A stretch of 64,000 bases of DNA, taken from contig JACKKB010000003.1 of assembly GCA_020637635.1 (NCBI GenBank), positions 186,001 to 250,000 of the forward strand, in the 5' to 3' direction. The DNA comes from Albidovulum sp. (lineage in GTDB: Bacteria; Pseudomonadota; Alphaproteobacteria; Rhodobacterales; Rhodobacteraceae). Positions 17,169 to 25,880 of this stretch are shown here, in pieces; the stretch's first letter is position 1; each line of letters opens with the position of its first letter. The notes beneath the pieces were generated by a model. The model searched no databases. It was not told the DNA's origin and saw nothing but the letters and a program-made list of their open reading frames with translations. A program made the position numbers and the translations under genes.

Positions 17169-18234
17169 CGCCCGCTGTCCTTCTGCCTTCGAGATTGTCC
17201 TCGACGCCGAACCCCTCCGGGATCGTGTCGCGCCCCTCGAGCACGAGATCGGCCATCGCGCGGGCCACGCCGGGGGCGATGCCGAAACCGATCTTGAAGC
17301 CGCCATTGGCGATGAACACCCCCGGTCGCCCCGGCCAGGGCCCGAGCATCGGCGACCGGCTTCGCGCCCGCGGCCGCACCCCGGCCCAGCGCCCGATGAC
17401 CGGCGCCTCGGCCAGCGCCGGGCAGACCTTTCGTGCCCGCGCGACGATCGCGTCGAGCCGTTCGTCGGTCGTCTCGCCATCGTCATAGCTGCGCTCCGAC
17501 GTCGACCCGACCGCCACCGTCCCGTCCTCATGCGGCACCACGTGCAGGCCCGCGTCGAACAACTGTGGCCGGCCCGCCGCGGCACAGGCAAAGAGCGCGG
17601 CCTGTCCCTTGACCCCGGTCCCGACACTGTCGCCGAGATCTCGCGACAGCGCCGCCAGTCCCTCGACCCCTGTGGCCCAGATCACCGGCCCGCTTGCCCC
17701 GGGCGCGTCCGTGCCAAGCGCGATCTCGCCGCCGCAGGCGCGGATCGCCGCGGCAAGGGCGGCAAGGGCGCCGCGGGGACAGAGGCGCGCCGAAAGCGTA
17801 TCCTCGACGATCCAGCCCGAACCGCTCTCGCCCTGCCAGCCGTCGCGGAGCGCGGGCACCACGCGCCACTCGGCCGCGTCGCCCCAGAACTGCCGGGCAC
17901 CGGCGCTGCGCGCCCGAGCGATCTCGACGGCGCGAGGATCGGCGAGCGGCTGCACCCGCCCGCTGCGGGCGTAGCCCGGCGACCCTCCGCCGGCCTGCGC
18001 CACCCCGTCCCAGAACGCCTCCGCCGCCAGCAGGCTTGCAAGCTGAAAGGCCTTCTTGGGGTTCCAGTTCTCCGGCACATGCGGCGCCAGCGCCCCGACC
18101 ACCCCGCCCGAAGACCCGGCCCCGATCCGGCTGCGTTCGCAGACCCGAACCCTGGCCCCGCGGCCGAGACACTCCCAGGCGATGGCGAGCCCGAAGATGC
18201 CGCCGCCCATCACCGTCACATCGGCCGTTGCCAT
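17158..18234 (-). CDS. FAD-dependent oxidoreductase (DAO family), candidate MnmC1
   Basis: A 358-residue flavoprotein of the DAAO/glycine-oxidase family. The ADP-binding fold is VTVMGGGIFGLAIAWECL near the N-terminus, followed by GAGSSGGVVGALAPHVPENW, and the C-terminal FAD motif is GVFIANGGFKIGFG. It diverges by only 44 bp from a MnmD methyltransferase. In E. coli the bifunctional MnmC joins just such a DAO domain to the methyltransferase, and the ALAPH-type segment recalls the MnmC oxidoreductase domain. Removal of the carboxymethyl group from cmnm5-U34 in tRNA is therefore a reasonable hypothesis. Glycine or D-amino-acid oxidase activity is the alternative. Confidence 0.75.
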   Translation of the reverse strand: MATADVTVMGGGIFGLAIAWECLGRGARVRVCERSRIGAGSSGGVVGALAPHVPENWNPKKAFQLASLLAAEAFWDGVAQAGGGSPGYARSGRVQPLADPRAVEIARARSAGARQFWGDAAEWRVVPALRDGWQGESGSGWIVEDTLSARLCPRGALAALAAAIRACGGEIALGTDAPGASGPVIWATGVEGLAALSRDLGDSVGTGVKGQAALFACAAAGRPQLFDAGLHVVPHEDGTVAVGSTSERSYDDGETTDERLDAIVARARKVCPALAEAPVIGRWAGVRPRARSRSPMLGPWPGRPGVFIANGGFKIGFGIAPGVARAMADLVLEGRDTIPEGFGVEDNLEGRRTAGDGD

Positions 18235-18278
18235 CCGTTGCGGGCCTCCGCATAACTCCGCTCCAACGGTTAGGACAG

Positions 18279-18962
18279 ATGATGGACGAGGACCAGAGCG
18301 CACGCGTGACCTGGCGGGATGGCCGCCTTCCGGTCTGCGCGCGCTTCGACGACCCCTATTTCTCTCTTGCGGACGGACTGGCCGAGACCCGACATGTCTT
18401 TCTGGCCGGGAACCGGCTGCCGGCGCGCTTTCGCGATGGCTTCGCGATCGCGGAACTGGGATTCGGCACCGGGCTCAACCTGCTTGCAACGCTCATCGCC
18501 TGGCAGCGCGCCGGGATCGGCGGGCGTCTGTCCTACACGAGCTTCGAGGCCTTCCCGATGGCCGCCGACGACATTGCCCGCGCTCTGGCCGCCTTTCCCG
18601 AGGCGCAGGCCGTCTCGGCGCCCTTCCTTGCCGCCTGGTCCCGCGGCGAGGAGAGGTTCGCACTCGGTCCGGTCATGGTCGAGATCCGGCGCGGTGACGC
18701 CCGCGCTTCGCTGCCGCGCTGGCCCGGCCGCGCCGATGCCTGGTTCCTCGACGGCTTCTCACCGGCCAAGAACCCCGAGCTCTGGGGCGATGGCCTCATG
18801 GCCGAAGTTGCCCGCCATACCGCGCCCGGCGGCAGCTTCGCGACCTATTCCGCAGCGGGCCATGTCAGGCGGGCCTTGCAGTCCGCCGGCTTTCAGGTAG
18901 AGCGCGTCGCAGGTTACGGCGCCAAACGGCACATGAGCCGCGGCGATCTGGGCGGAACATGA
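18279..18962 (+). CDS. mnmD: tRNA 5-methylaminomethyl-2-thiouridine methyltransferase domain protein
   Basis: A 227-residue SAM-dependent methyltransferase equal to the N-terminal half of E. coli MnmC, which methylates nm5U34 to mnm5U34 in tRNA. ELGFGTGLNLLAT is the SAM motif, TSFEAFPM follows the first strand pair, and AWFLDGFSPAKNPELW is the family signature. The start is one of two adjacent ATGs at 18279 and 18282. The stop overlaps the following EamA gene in an ATGA junction. The FAD domain normally fused to it is encoded divergently just upstream. Confidence 0.9.
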   Translation: MMDEDQSARVTWRDGRLPVCARFDDPYFSLADGLAETRHVFLAGNRLPARFRDGFAIAELGFGTGLNLLATLIAWQRAGIGGRLSYTSFEAFPMAADDIARALAAFPEAQAVSAPFLAAWSRGEERFALGPVMVEIRRGDARASLPRWPGRADAWFLDGFSPAKNPELWGDGLMAEVARHTAPGGSFATYSAAGHVRRALQSAGFQVERVAGYGAKRHMSRGDLGGT

Positions 18963-19837
18963 TGGGCGAACAGAACAACCGGCTCGGTGCCTGGCTGATG
19001 ATTGCGACAAGCTTCGTCTTCGCCATGCAGGACGGCATCTCGCGCCACCTCGCCGGCAGCTACAACGTCTACATGGTGGTGATGATCCGCTACTGGTTCT
19101 TCGCCGCCTTCGTGATCCTCGTTGCAGCGCGCAAGCAGGGCGGGCTTCGCGCCGCGACACGCACGCGCTTCCCGGTGCTGCAGATCCTGCGCGGCGTGCT
19201 CCTTGCCGCCGAGGTCTGCGTGATGGTCACGGCTTTCACCATCCTCGGCCTCGTCGAGAGCCACGCCGTCTTCACCTGCTATCCGCTTCTTGTCACCGCG
19301 CTCTCGGGTCCGGTTCTCGGAGAGAGTGTCGGCTGGCGCCGCTGGGCGGCGATCGGCATCGGCTTTCTCGGCGTGCTCGTCATTCTCGAGCCGGGCGTCC
19401 GGGTCTTTGCGCCCGCGGCCCTCATCCCGCTCGTCTCGGCCTTCATGTTCGCGCTCTACGGGCTTCTGACCCGCTACGTGGCACGCGGCGATACCGCGGC
19501 GGTCAGCTTCTTCTGGACCGGTATCAGCGGCATGGTCGTGATGACCGCCGTCGGTGTCTTCCACTGGCAGCCGATGAGCGGCCCCGACTGGGGCTGGATG
19601 GCGCTTCTGTGCTGCACCGCCGCCACCGGCCACTGGCTGATGATCCGCGCGCTGGAAGTGGCCGAAGCCAGCGCGGTGCAGCCCTTCGCCTACTTCCAGC
19701 TGGTCTTCGCCGCGGTCGTCGGCATGACGGTCTTCGGCGACCGTCTCGAAGCCAACGTCGCCCTCGGCGCCGTCATCGTCGTTGGCGCGGGCGTCTTCAC
19801 GCTCTGGCGTACGCGCCAGGCGGCGCGGCGAAGCTGA
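18959..19837 (+). CDS. EamA/DMT-family transporter
   Basis: A 292-residue inner-membrane protein with about ten transmembrane segments in two EamA repeats. The N-terminal segment NNRLGAWLMIATSFVFAMQD is typical of the drug/metabolite transporter family. The second repeat begins near PAALIPLVSAFMFALYGLL. Direction and substrate are unknown. The ATG at 18959 overlaps the mnmD stop by 4 bp, so the two are probably translated together, though no functional link is evident. It ends 6 bp before the convergent lytic transglycosylase. Confidence 0.85.
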   Translation: MMGEQNNRLGAWLMIATSFVFAMQDGISRHLAGSYNVYMVVMIRYWFFAAFVILVAARKQGGLRAATRTRFPVLQILRGVLLAAEVCVMVTAFTILGLVESHAVFTCYPLLVTALSGPVLGESVGWRRWAAIGIGFLGVLVILEPGVRVFAPAALIPLVSAFMFALYGLLTRYVARGDTAAVSFFWTGISGMVVMTAVGVFHWQPMSGPDWGWMALLCCTAATGHWLMIRALEVAEASAVQPFAYFQLVFAAVVGMTVFGDRLEANVALGAVIVVGAGVFTLWRTRQAARRS

Positions 19838-19843
19838 GCCCGG

Positions 19844-21790
19844 CTACTGCCCCTTCAACTCCTCGAGAAAGCGCAAGGGTCCCGCCTGCCCGCTGAGCCG
19901 GGCGCGGTAGATGGGCAGGCTTTCGGCCACCCGCATCACGTAGGTCTGGGTTTCCGGGAACGGAATCGCCTCGATCCAGTCCACCGGGTCGACCCCGGGC
20001 GCGCGCGGGTCGCCAAACTCCTCGATCCAGCGGCGCGGCCGCCCCGGCCCGGCGTTGTAGCCCGCGGCCACCAGAAGCGGCGAGCGGCCGAACTCGGAGA
20101 CGAGCCCCTGCAGATAGGCCGAGCCGAGCCGCGCGTTGTATTGCCAGTCGGTGGTGAGCCGCGCCGGCTCGTAGGAGAGCCCGATCTGCCCGGCCATCAT
20201 CTTGGCCGTGCCCGGCATCAGCTGCATGAGCCCGCGCGCCCCGGCATGCGAGACAACCTCGGGGTTGAACTCGCTTTCCCGCCGCGCGATGGCCAGCGCC
20301 AGTTCCCGGTCGACCGGCAATTGCAGCCCCTCGAACCCGAAGAGCGGGAAATAGGCCGCGGGCAGGATCACGCCCCTGTCGGCGGCGGCCTTGGCGAGCT
20401 TCAGCGCCACATAGTGCTCGTCCTCGGCAAGGGCCATGCCGGCCAGCGCACCGAGATCCTCGACGGAAAGCCCCTCGCCGAGATGCAGGAGGAACCGCGC
20501 CGCAAGGGTCTGGTCGCGCGCCGCCATGAGTTCGCGCGCGGCCGCGAAGACGCCGGACCGGGTGAAAGGCCGACCGCGCCAGTCCGGGTAGCTCTCGCCG
20601 CCCACAAGCGCGGACGAGAGCGGCAGCCCGACCTTCTCGGCCGACAGGAGCCCGTAGAAGGCGGTCGGATAGCGCGCGCCCTCGGCATAGGCCCGGGCCG
20701 CGCCGCTCTTGTCGCCCAGCGCCTCGTGCGCGCGGCCCTGCCAGTACGCGGCGCGCGAGAGGCTGATCGGCCCACCGACCGCCCTGGCGAAGCGATCGAA
20801 ATGTTCGAGCGCGGCTTTCGGCTGCCGCAGCTTGGAGAGCGCGATATAGCCCGAGAGCCACTCCAGATCGGCATAGGCGTCGCCGGACTTCAGGTGGTGC
20901 TCTGACGCCATTCGGTAGGCCCGGCGCGGATCGCCCTCGCGCATCTCCTTGCGGGCAAGGCGCGCGCGCCAGTAGGCCCATTGCTCTGGATCGCCGAGCG
21001 CGGCGGCGCTGGCCGAGCGCTCGATCAGCAACTCGTCCGCACTGTCATAGAGATCGCGGCGTATCCGCCAGCGGAACCGGTCATAGGCCAGCCCGCCCGA
21101 TTGCTGCGCCGTCTCGGGCAGCTTCGCGATGAGATCGTCGACGCCCTGCGCATCGGTCTGCAGTGCCAGCCGCGCCTCGCCGATCGCGCGCGTATAGGGG
21201 CTTGCGAGCGGCAGCATCCGGCGCACATCGGCGACGTTGCCCTCGCGCAGCATCGCCGCCACGCGGCCGTCGTGATGCGGCGCAAGCCATGCCCCGTAGC
21301 GGGCCAGGAACAGCGCCTGCTCGGCATCGTCGAGCGGCAGCGTCCGCCAGGCGCGCACCGCCTCCTCCTCGGCCGCGCGCTCGTTCCCAAGCGCCCGGTA
21401 GGACGCGATGAGCGCGAGGCTCCCCGCCCCCGTCTGCGGCTTCTGGGGCTCGAAATAGGCGGCGATCGCAGAGGCCGGCACGTCCTCGGCAATGGCGCCT
21501 TCGCCCTTCTCGCGCAGATAGGGCAGGCCCGGCCAATCCGGAAAGCGCGCCAGAAAGCGGGTGTAGTCGTCGAAGCTGCCCTGGCCGTCGCGCAGCCTTT
21601 CCCACTCGATGACCGAAGCCGAGATCGGTCCGGCCGCCTGCCCCTTGGCGCTGGCCGTGGCCCAGTCGCGGGCATCGGCCGCCGCAAGGGCGGCGCGAAA
21701 GAGCCCCGCATCGTCCGCCCGCAACGGCGTCGCGAGACAGAGAGCGGCCGCCAGCGCCAGAGGCGCGGCACAGGGGTGTTTTCTCGTCAT
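19844..21790 (-). CDS. Soluble lytic murein transglycosylase (Slt70-like)
   Basis: Cleaves peptidoglycan glycan strands in the periplasm to give 1,6-anhydromuramyl ends. The protein has 648 residues with a Sec signal peptide ending near PLRADDAG. About 450 residues of alpha-superhelical repeats form the U-domain. The catalytic domain is at the C-terminus: the glutamate of ARRESEFNP at about 505, then GARGLMQLMPGTA and the GYNAGPGRPRRW loop. The ATG at 21790 begins a basic n-region, while the upstream in-frame codon would spoil the signal peptide. It diverges from dapA, which supplies the precursor of the meso-diaminopimelate found in peptidoglycan. Confidence 0.92.
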   Translation of the reverse strand: MTRKHPCAAPLALAAALCLATPLRADDAGLFRAALAAADARDWATASAKGQAAGPISASVIEWERLRDGQGSFDDYTRFLARFPDWPGLPYLREKGEGAIAEDVPASAIAAYFEPQKPQTGAGSLALIASYRALGNERAAEEEAVRAWRTLPLDDAEQALFLARYGAWLAPHHDGRVAAMLREGNVADVRRMLPLASPYTRAIGEARLALQTDAQGVDDLIAKLPETAQQSGGLAYDRFRWRIRRDLYDSADELLIERSASAAALGDPEQWAYWRARLARKEMREGDPRRAYRMASEHHLKSGDAYADLEWLSGYIALSKLRQPKAALEHFDRFARAVGGPISLSRAAYWQGRAHEALGDKSGAARAYAEGARYPTAFYGLLSAEKVGLPLSSALVGGESYPDWRGRPFTRSGVFAAARELMAARDQTLAARFLLHLGEGLSVEDLGALAGMALAEDEHYVALKLAKAAADRGVILPAAYFPLFGFEGLQLPVDRELALAIARRESEFNPEVVSHAGARGLMQLMPGTAKMMAGQIGLSYEPARLTTDWQYNARLGSAYLQGLVSEFGRSPLLVAAGYNAGPGRPRRWIEEFGDPRAPGVDPVDWIEAIPFPETQTYVMRVAESLPIYRARLSGQAGPLRFLEELKGQ

Positions 21791-21856
21791 GGGTCGCTCT
21801 GCCTCGGTCTTTTCCGCTGAAAATAGCGCCCTCGCCCGGGGCTGCAACACACAAAC

Positions 21857-21883
21857 TTGGCAAGAGCCCTGCGCGCCTATAGG
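21857..21883 (+). promoter_or_regulatory. Candidate promoter for dapA
   Basis: TTGGCA at 21857-21862 and TATAGG at 21878-21883 form a sigma-70-like pair with a 15-bp spacer, about 50 bp upstream of the dapA start. The spacer is shorter than ideal; the -10 match is good. It lies in the 145-bp divergent region with the lytic transglycosylase. Confidence 0.4.
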
Positions 21884-21935
21884 GTCCGCGCGATTTCAAC
21901 CGGCCGAGTCTCGGCTGCCCATCAAGGAGCGTGCC

Positions 21936-22811
21936 ATGTTCAAAGGGTCCTTCGTTGCCCTCGTCACGCCGTTCAAGGACGGCGCTGTCGATTGGAACGC
22001 CCTGAAGAAACTCGTCGACTGGCATGTCGGCGAGGGCACGCATGGTCTCGTCCCCGTCGGCACCACCGGCGAGAGCCCGACTCTGTCCCACGAGGAACAT
22101 GGCCAGGTGATCGAGGCGGTGGTGCAGGCGGCGGCCGGCCGCGTGCCGGTCATCGCCGGTGCGGGGTCGAACAACACCGCCGAGGGAATCGCTCTCATCC
22201 AGCACGCCGAACGGGTCGGCGCCGATGCCGCGCTGGTCGTGACGCCCTACTACAACAAACCCACGCAGCGCGGGCTCTACGCGCATTTCAAGGCGATGCA
22301 CGACGCCTCGACCCTGCCGATCATCATCTACAACATCCCGCCGCGTTCGGTCATCGACATGACGCCCGAGACGATGGGCGAACTGGCGAAGCTGCCCCGC
22401 ATCGTCGGCGTGAAGGACGCGACCGGCAAGATCGAGCGTGTCAGCCAGCAGCGCGCCCATTGCGGCAAGGATTTCATCCAGCTTTCCGGCGAGGACGCGA
22501 CGGCGCTCGGCTTCAACGCCCATGGCGGCACGGGTTGCATCTCTGTCACCGCGAACGTGGCCCCGAAGCTCTGCGCCGAGTTCCAGGAGGCGACGCTGGC
22601 CGGCGACTTCGCCACGGCGCTTTCCTACCAGGACCGCCTGATGCCCCTGCACGAGGCGATCTTCATCGAACCCGGCCTTGCCGGCGCCAAATACGGCCTG
22701 TCGAAGCTCGGCCTCTGCTCGGAAGAGGTGCGCTCGCCGCTGACGACGCTCCTGCCCGAGACCAGGGCCCGGATCGACGCCGCGATGCGCCATGCCGGCA
22801 TCGTGAACTGA
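21936..22811 (+). CDS. dapA: 4-hydroxy-tetrahydrodipicolinate synthase
   Basis: Condenses pyruvate with aspartate semialdehyde at the entry to the lysine and diaminopimelate pathway. It is 291 residues, the normal length. GTTGESPTLSHEEH is the family signature near residues 42-55. The proton-relay tyrosine is Tyr132 in YNIPPRSV, the Schiff-base lysine is Lys160 in VGVKDATG, and GGTGCISVTANV follows in the C-terminal part. The ATG at 21936 is preceded by AAGGAGC. It is a single gene here; the following 260 bp contain a tandem repeat and then an unrelated amidohydrolase. Confidence 0.96.
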   Translation: MFKGSFVALVTPFKDGAVDWNALKKLVDWHVGEGTHGLVPVGTTGESPTLSHEEHGQVIEAVVQAAAGRVPVIAGAGSNNTAEGIALIQHAERVGADAALVVTPYYNKPTQRGLYAHFKAMHDASTLPIIIYNIPPRSVIDMTPETMGELAKLPRIVGVKDATGKIERVSQQRAHCGKDFIQLSGEDATALGFNAHGGTGCISVTANVAPKLCAEFQEATLAGDFATALSYQDRLMPLHEAIFIEPGLAGAKYGLSKLGLCSEEVRSPLTTLLPETRARIDAAMRHAGIVN

Positions 22812-22860
22812 GACCGCATCGATCGCTGTCGCCTGACTGCGGTCGACCCCGCTGCGCCCG

Positions 22861-22919
22861 CCTCGCACAGGACGCCTCGCACAGGACGCCTCGCACAGGA
22901 CGCCTCGCACAGGACGCCT
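22861..22919. repeat. Four tandem copies of a 14-bp unit downstream of dapA
   Basis: The unit CCTCGCACAGGACG repeats perfectly four times from 22861 to 22916 and is followed by the first three bases of a fifth. It lies 50 bp after the dapA stop in non-coding DNA. Perfect identity between copies suggests recent slippage and likely copy-number variation between strains. There are no spacers, so it is not a CRISPR array. Confidence 0.95.
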
Positions 22920-23030
22920 TGGCCCATGCCGGCAAGGCGAGGCAGGCGCCGGTGTGCAAGAGCGACCCCGCCATCGGCGCAACCCGCCATGTTCGGGCTG
23001 GTCAAGGCATTCCTGCCGGGTTAGCAATTT

Positions 23031-23051
23031 GATCATATCCCGGATATGATC
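23031..23051. promoter_or_regulatory. 10-bp inverted repeat upstream of the amidohydrolase (operator candidate)
   Basis: GATCATATCC at 23031-23040 and its exact complement at 23042-23051 flank a single central C. The site ends 19 bp before the ATG at 23071, with the RBS-like GGAG between. Its length, symmetry and AT-rich half-sites in very GC-rich DNA fit a dimeric repressor operator. A hairpin in the mRNA leader is the other possibility. No regulator gene is adjacent. Confidence 0.6.
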
Positions 23052-23070
23052 CCGCCCGACGGAGTGCGCC

Positions 23071-24723
23071 ATGACCCCCGACCTCATCCTCACCAACGCC
23101 CGCATCCTGACGATGGACCCGGCGCGGCCGCGCGCCGAGGCGATTGCCATCGCGGCCGACCGTATCGCGGCGCTGGGAACGCGGGCCGAGATCGAGCCGC
23201 TGGCCGGCACCGCCACCGAGGTCATCGATTGCCACGGCGCGACGCTCCTCCCCGGCTTCGTCGAAAGCCACCTGCATCTTGTTCTCGGCGGGGTCGAACT
23301 TGCGCATCTGCAACTCCAGGGCGCCGACGGCGAAGAGGCGCTGGCACGCGCGTTCCGCGACTTTGCCGCCGCCCATCCCGACCGCCCCCTGCTTATGGCG
23401 CAGGGCGGGCACTACGCGATGCTCGACCACCCGATGACGCGCCACGATCTCGACCGGATCATCGCCGACCGTCCGGTCGCCATCACCGCCCACGATCACC
23501 ACACCGTCTGGGCCAACACGGCAGCCCTGGCCGCCGCCGGACTGCTCAACGGCGCGAAGATGCCCCATGGCCACGAGGTGGTCATGGGCGCCGACGGCAC
23601 CGCCACCGGCGAGCTGCGCGAATTCGAGGCCTTCGCCCCGGTCATCGCGCTTGGCGGCGAGGCGCGGCTGAACCTCGGTATCGCGACGGGGGCGGAGCCC
23701 GCACCCTGGCCGGACGAGGCCCAGCAGGCCATGGACCGCGCCAAGGTCGCGGCCGGTCTCGCCCATGCCGCGCGACATGGCATCACCTCCATGGTGAACA
23801 TGGACGGAAATCTCTACACGCTCGAACTTCTTGCCGGTCTGCGCAAGGAGGGACGGCTCACCGCGCGGGTGAAGGTGCCCTTCCATTTCAAGCCGCACAT
23901 GGGGCTTGCCGAGCTTGACCGCGCCGACGAGATGAGCCGGCGCTTCGACGACGAATGGCTGTCGTGCCGCTTCGTGAAGATGTTCATGGACGGCGTCATC
24001 GACAGCCGCACCGCCTACATGCTGAACGACTACCCCGGTCAACCCGGCCACCGCTCCGAACCGCTCTTCCCCGGCCCCCGATTCGACGAGATCGCGACCG
24101 AGGTCGACCGCCGTGGCCACCAGATCGCGGTCCATGCGATCGGCGACGGCGCCGTGCGCACCACGATCGACGGTTACGAGGCCGCGCAGAGGGCCAATGG
24201 CAGACGCGACAGCCGTCACCGGATCGAACATATCGAACTGATCGACCGCGCCGATGTGCCGCGCCTCGGCGCGTTGGGCATCACCGCCTCGGTGCAGCCG
24301 CCGCATGCGCCCGGAGCGATGGATTTCGCGATGTTCCCGACGCTCGACGTGATCGGCAAGGCCCGCTGGAACGATGCATATCTCTGCCGCGACCTCGCCG
24401 AGGCGGGCGCGCCGCTCGCCTTTGCCTCCGACTGGCCGGTGACGGATATCTCGATCCTGCGCGGCATCGGCGCCGCCCTGACCCGACCGACCTACGAGGG
24501 CGGGAAGGATCAGCGCGTGCCCCTGATGGAAGTCCTGCGCGCCTACACCGCGGGCGGCGCCTGGGCCGCGCATCTCGACCACATCACCGGCACGCTCAAG
24601 CCGGGCATGGCGGCCGACATCGCCGTCCTTTCGGCCGATATCGAGGCGACGGCGCCCGGCGATGTCGCGGCGCTCGAGGTCGCACTCACCATCGCCGGCG
24701 GGCGCATCACCTACCGCGCCTGA
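23071..24723 (+). CDS. Amidohydrolase, YtcJ-like (metal-dependent hydrolase)
   Basis: A 550-residue amidohydrolase-superfamily protein. It opens with MTPDLILTNARILTMDPARP, forming the small beta domain. The metal-binding HLH lies at 67-69 in FVESHLHL, further ligands are in VHAIGDGA and HRIEHIELI, and the active-site aspartate is in FASDWPV. YtcJ-like enzymes hydrolyse amides, formamides or related C-N bonds; the substrate cannot be read. A palindrome just upstream suggests specific regulation. The end overlaps the convergent Asp-box protein by 13 bp. Confidence 0.88.
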   Translation: MTPDLILTNARILTMDPARPRAEAIAIAADRIAALGTRAEIEPLAGTATEVIDCHGATLLPGFVESHLHLVLGGVELAHLQLQGADGEEALARAFRDFAAAHPDRPLLMAQGGHYAMLDHPMTRHDLDRIIADRPVAITAHDHHTVWANTAALAAAGLLNGAKMPHGHEVVMGADGTATGELREFEAFAPVIALGGEARLNLGIATGAEPAPWPDEAQQAMDRAKVAAGLAHAARHGITSMVNMDGNLYTLELLAGLRKEGRLTARVKVPFHFKPHMGLAELDRADEMSRRFDDEWLSCRFVKMFMDGVIDSRTAYMLNDYPGQPGHRSEPLFPGPRFDEIATEVDRRGHQIAVHAIGDGAVRTTIDGYEAAQRANGRRDSRHRIEHIELIDRADVPRLGALGITASVQPPHAPGAMDFAMFPTLDVIGKARWNDAYLCRDLAEAGAPLAFASDWPVTDISILRGIGAALTRPTYEGGKDQRVPLMEVLRAYTAGGAWAAHLDHITGTLKPGMAADIAVLSADIEATAPGDVAALEVALTIAGGRITYRA

Positions 24724-25880
24724 GGCTGCTCGATCACCTCCACCGCCAGAACCGTGGGCAGGTGCCGCGCGATCTCGGCCCAGCTCTCGCCCTCGTCGAG
24801 GCTGGCGAAGACCGAGCCGCTGTTGGTGCCGAAATAGACCCCGGCCGGATCGCGCGCATCGCCCGCCATCGCCTGGCGGAGCACGGTGAAGTAGCAGGCC
24901 TCCTGCGGCAGCCCGGCGCGCTGTGCCTGCCAACTTTTTCCGCCGTCGCGCGACCGCCAGACCGCCGCCGCGGCATCGGGCGGGAACCGCCCCGCCATGT
25001 CGCCGTTGAGCGGCAATGTCCAGATCGTCTCGGGGTCGCGCGGGTGCACGCGGATCGGAAAGCCGAAGGTCGAGGGAAGTCCAGCGGTGATGTCCTCCCA
25101 GCTGCGCCCGCCATCGGCGGATTTCCAGACGCCGTGATGGTTCTGCTGGTAAAGCAGATCGCCGCCGCCGGGTGCGCGCACCATGTTGTGCACGCAATGC
25201 CCGACCTCGCCGTCGCGCGGCGCCGCGGGATGATGATGGTGGCCGCAGGCCTCGGCATTGGACAGCCGGTTGCGCCGCTCCCAGCTCTTGCCGCCGTCCT
25301 CGCTGGCAAAGACGCCAGCCGCCGAAATCCCCACCCAGAGCTTGGCCGGATCCACGGGATCGGTGACGATCGTGTGCAGCACTAGCCCCGCCGCGCCGCC
25401 GTCCCAGTTCGGGGCCGATGGATGATCGGTCAGCCCCTCGATCCGTTCCCAGCTGCGCCCGCCGTCGCGGCTGCGCAGGAGACTTGCGGGCTTGGTGCCG
25501 GCCCAGAGCGCTCCCCGGTCGAAGGTGAGCGACCAGATCTGCGTGAAGTCGCGCCCGAAGGGCAGCGCCGCTTCGCTCCAGCCGACCATCTTTGCGAAAT
25601 CGGCATCCTGCGCGGCCCAGTCGTCGATCGTCCCGCCGGTCAGCCGGGTGACTTCCCAGCTCTCGCCACCGTCGTCCGAGCGCCAGACGCCTGCGCCGTT
25701 CCAGTCGCCGCCGCCGCCCGCCCAGAGCGTTCCCACGCCCGGGTCCGCGGCCAGATGATTGATCGCCCAGCCGTCGCAGAACGGTCCTCGGACGCGCCAG
25801 CCGCTCCGCCCGCTGTCGCCGTCGATGACGAAGGCCCCCTTGGTCGTTCCGACCAGAACCTGCAACTGTCCCGCGGCCAT
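24711..25880 (-). CDS. Asp-box (BNR) beta-propeller protein, sialidase-like fold
   Basis: A 389-residue protein built from about six Asp-box repeats (S-x-D-G-G-x-S-W): examples are WRSDDGGESWE, LRSRDGGRSWER, FASEDGGKSWER, WKSADGGRSWED and WRSRDGGKSWQ. This predicts a six-bladed propeller as in sialidases and Vps10-like proteins, but the catalytic arginines of sialidases are not obvious, so enzyme activity is not claimed. There is no signal peptide from the start used, MAAGQLQVLVGTTKG at 25880, which follows AGGTGG. An in-frame ATG at 26114 would add 78 residues with a hydrophobic segment. Confidence 0.72.
   Translation of the reverse strand: MAAGQLQVLVGTTKGAFVIDGDSGRSGWRVRGPFCDGWAINHLAADPGVGTLWAGGGGDWNGAGVWRSDDGGESWEVTRLTGGTIDDWAAQDADFAKMVGWSEAALPFGRDFTQIWSLTFDRGALWAGTKPASLLRSRDGGRSWERIEGLTDHPSAPNWDGGAAGLVLHTIVTDPVDPAKLWVGISAAGVFASEDGGKSWERRNRLSNAEACGHHHHPAAPRDGEVGHCVHNMVRAPGGGDLLYQQNHHGVWKSADGGRSWEDITAGLPSTFGFPIRVHPRDPETIWTLPLNGDMAGRFPPDAAAAVWRSRDGGKSWQAQRAGLPQEACYFTVLRQAMAGDARDPAGVYFGTNSGSVFASLDEGESWAEIARHLPTVLAVEVIEQPQAR

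Noticed and set aside
22861..22919. Considered as a CRISPR array.
   Set aside because: The units are adjacent with no spacers, only 14 bp long, and no cas gene is present.
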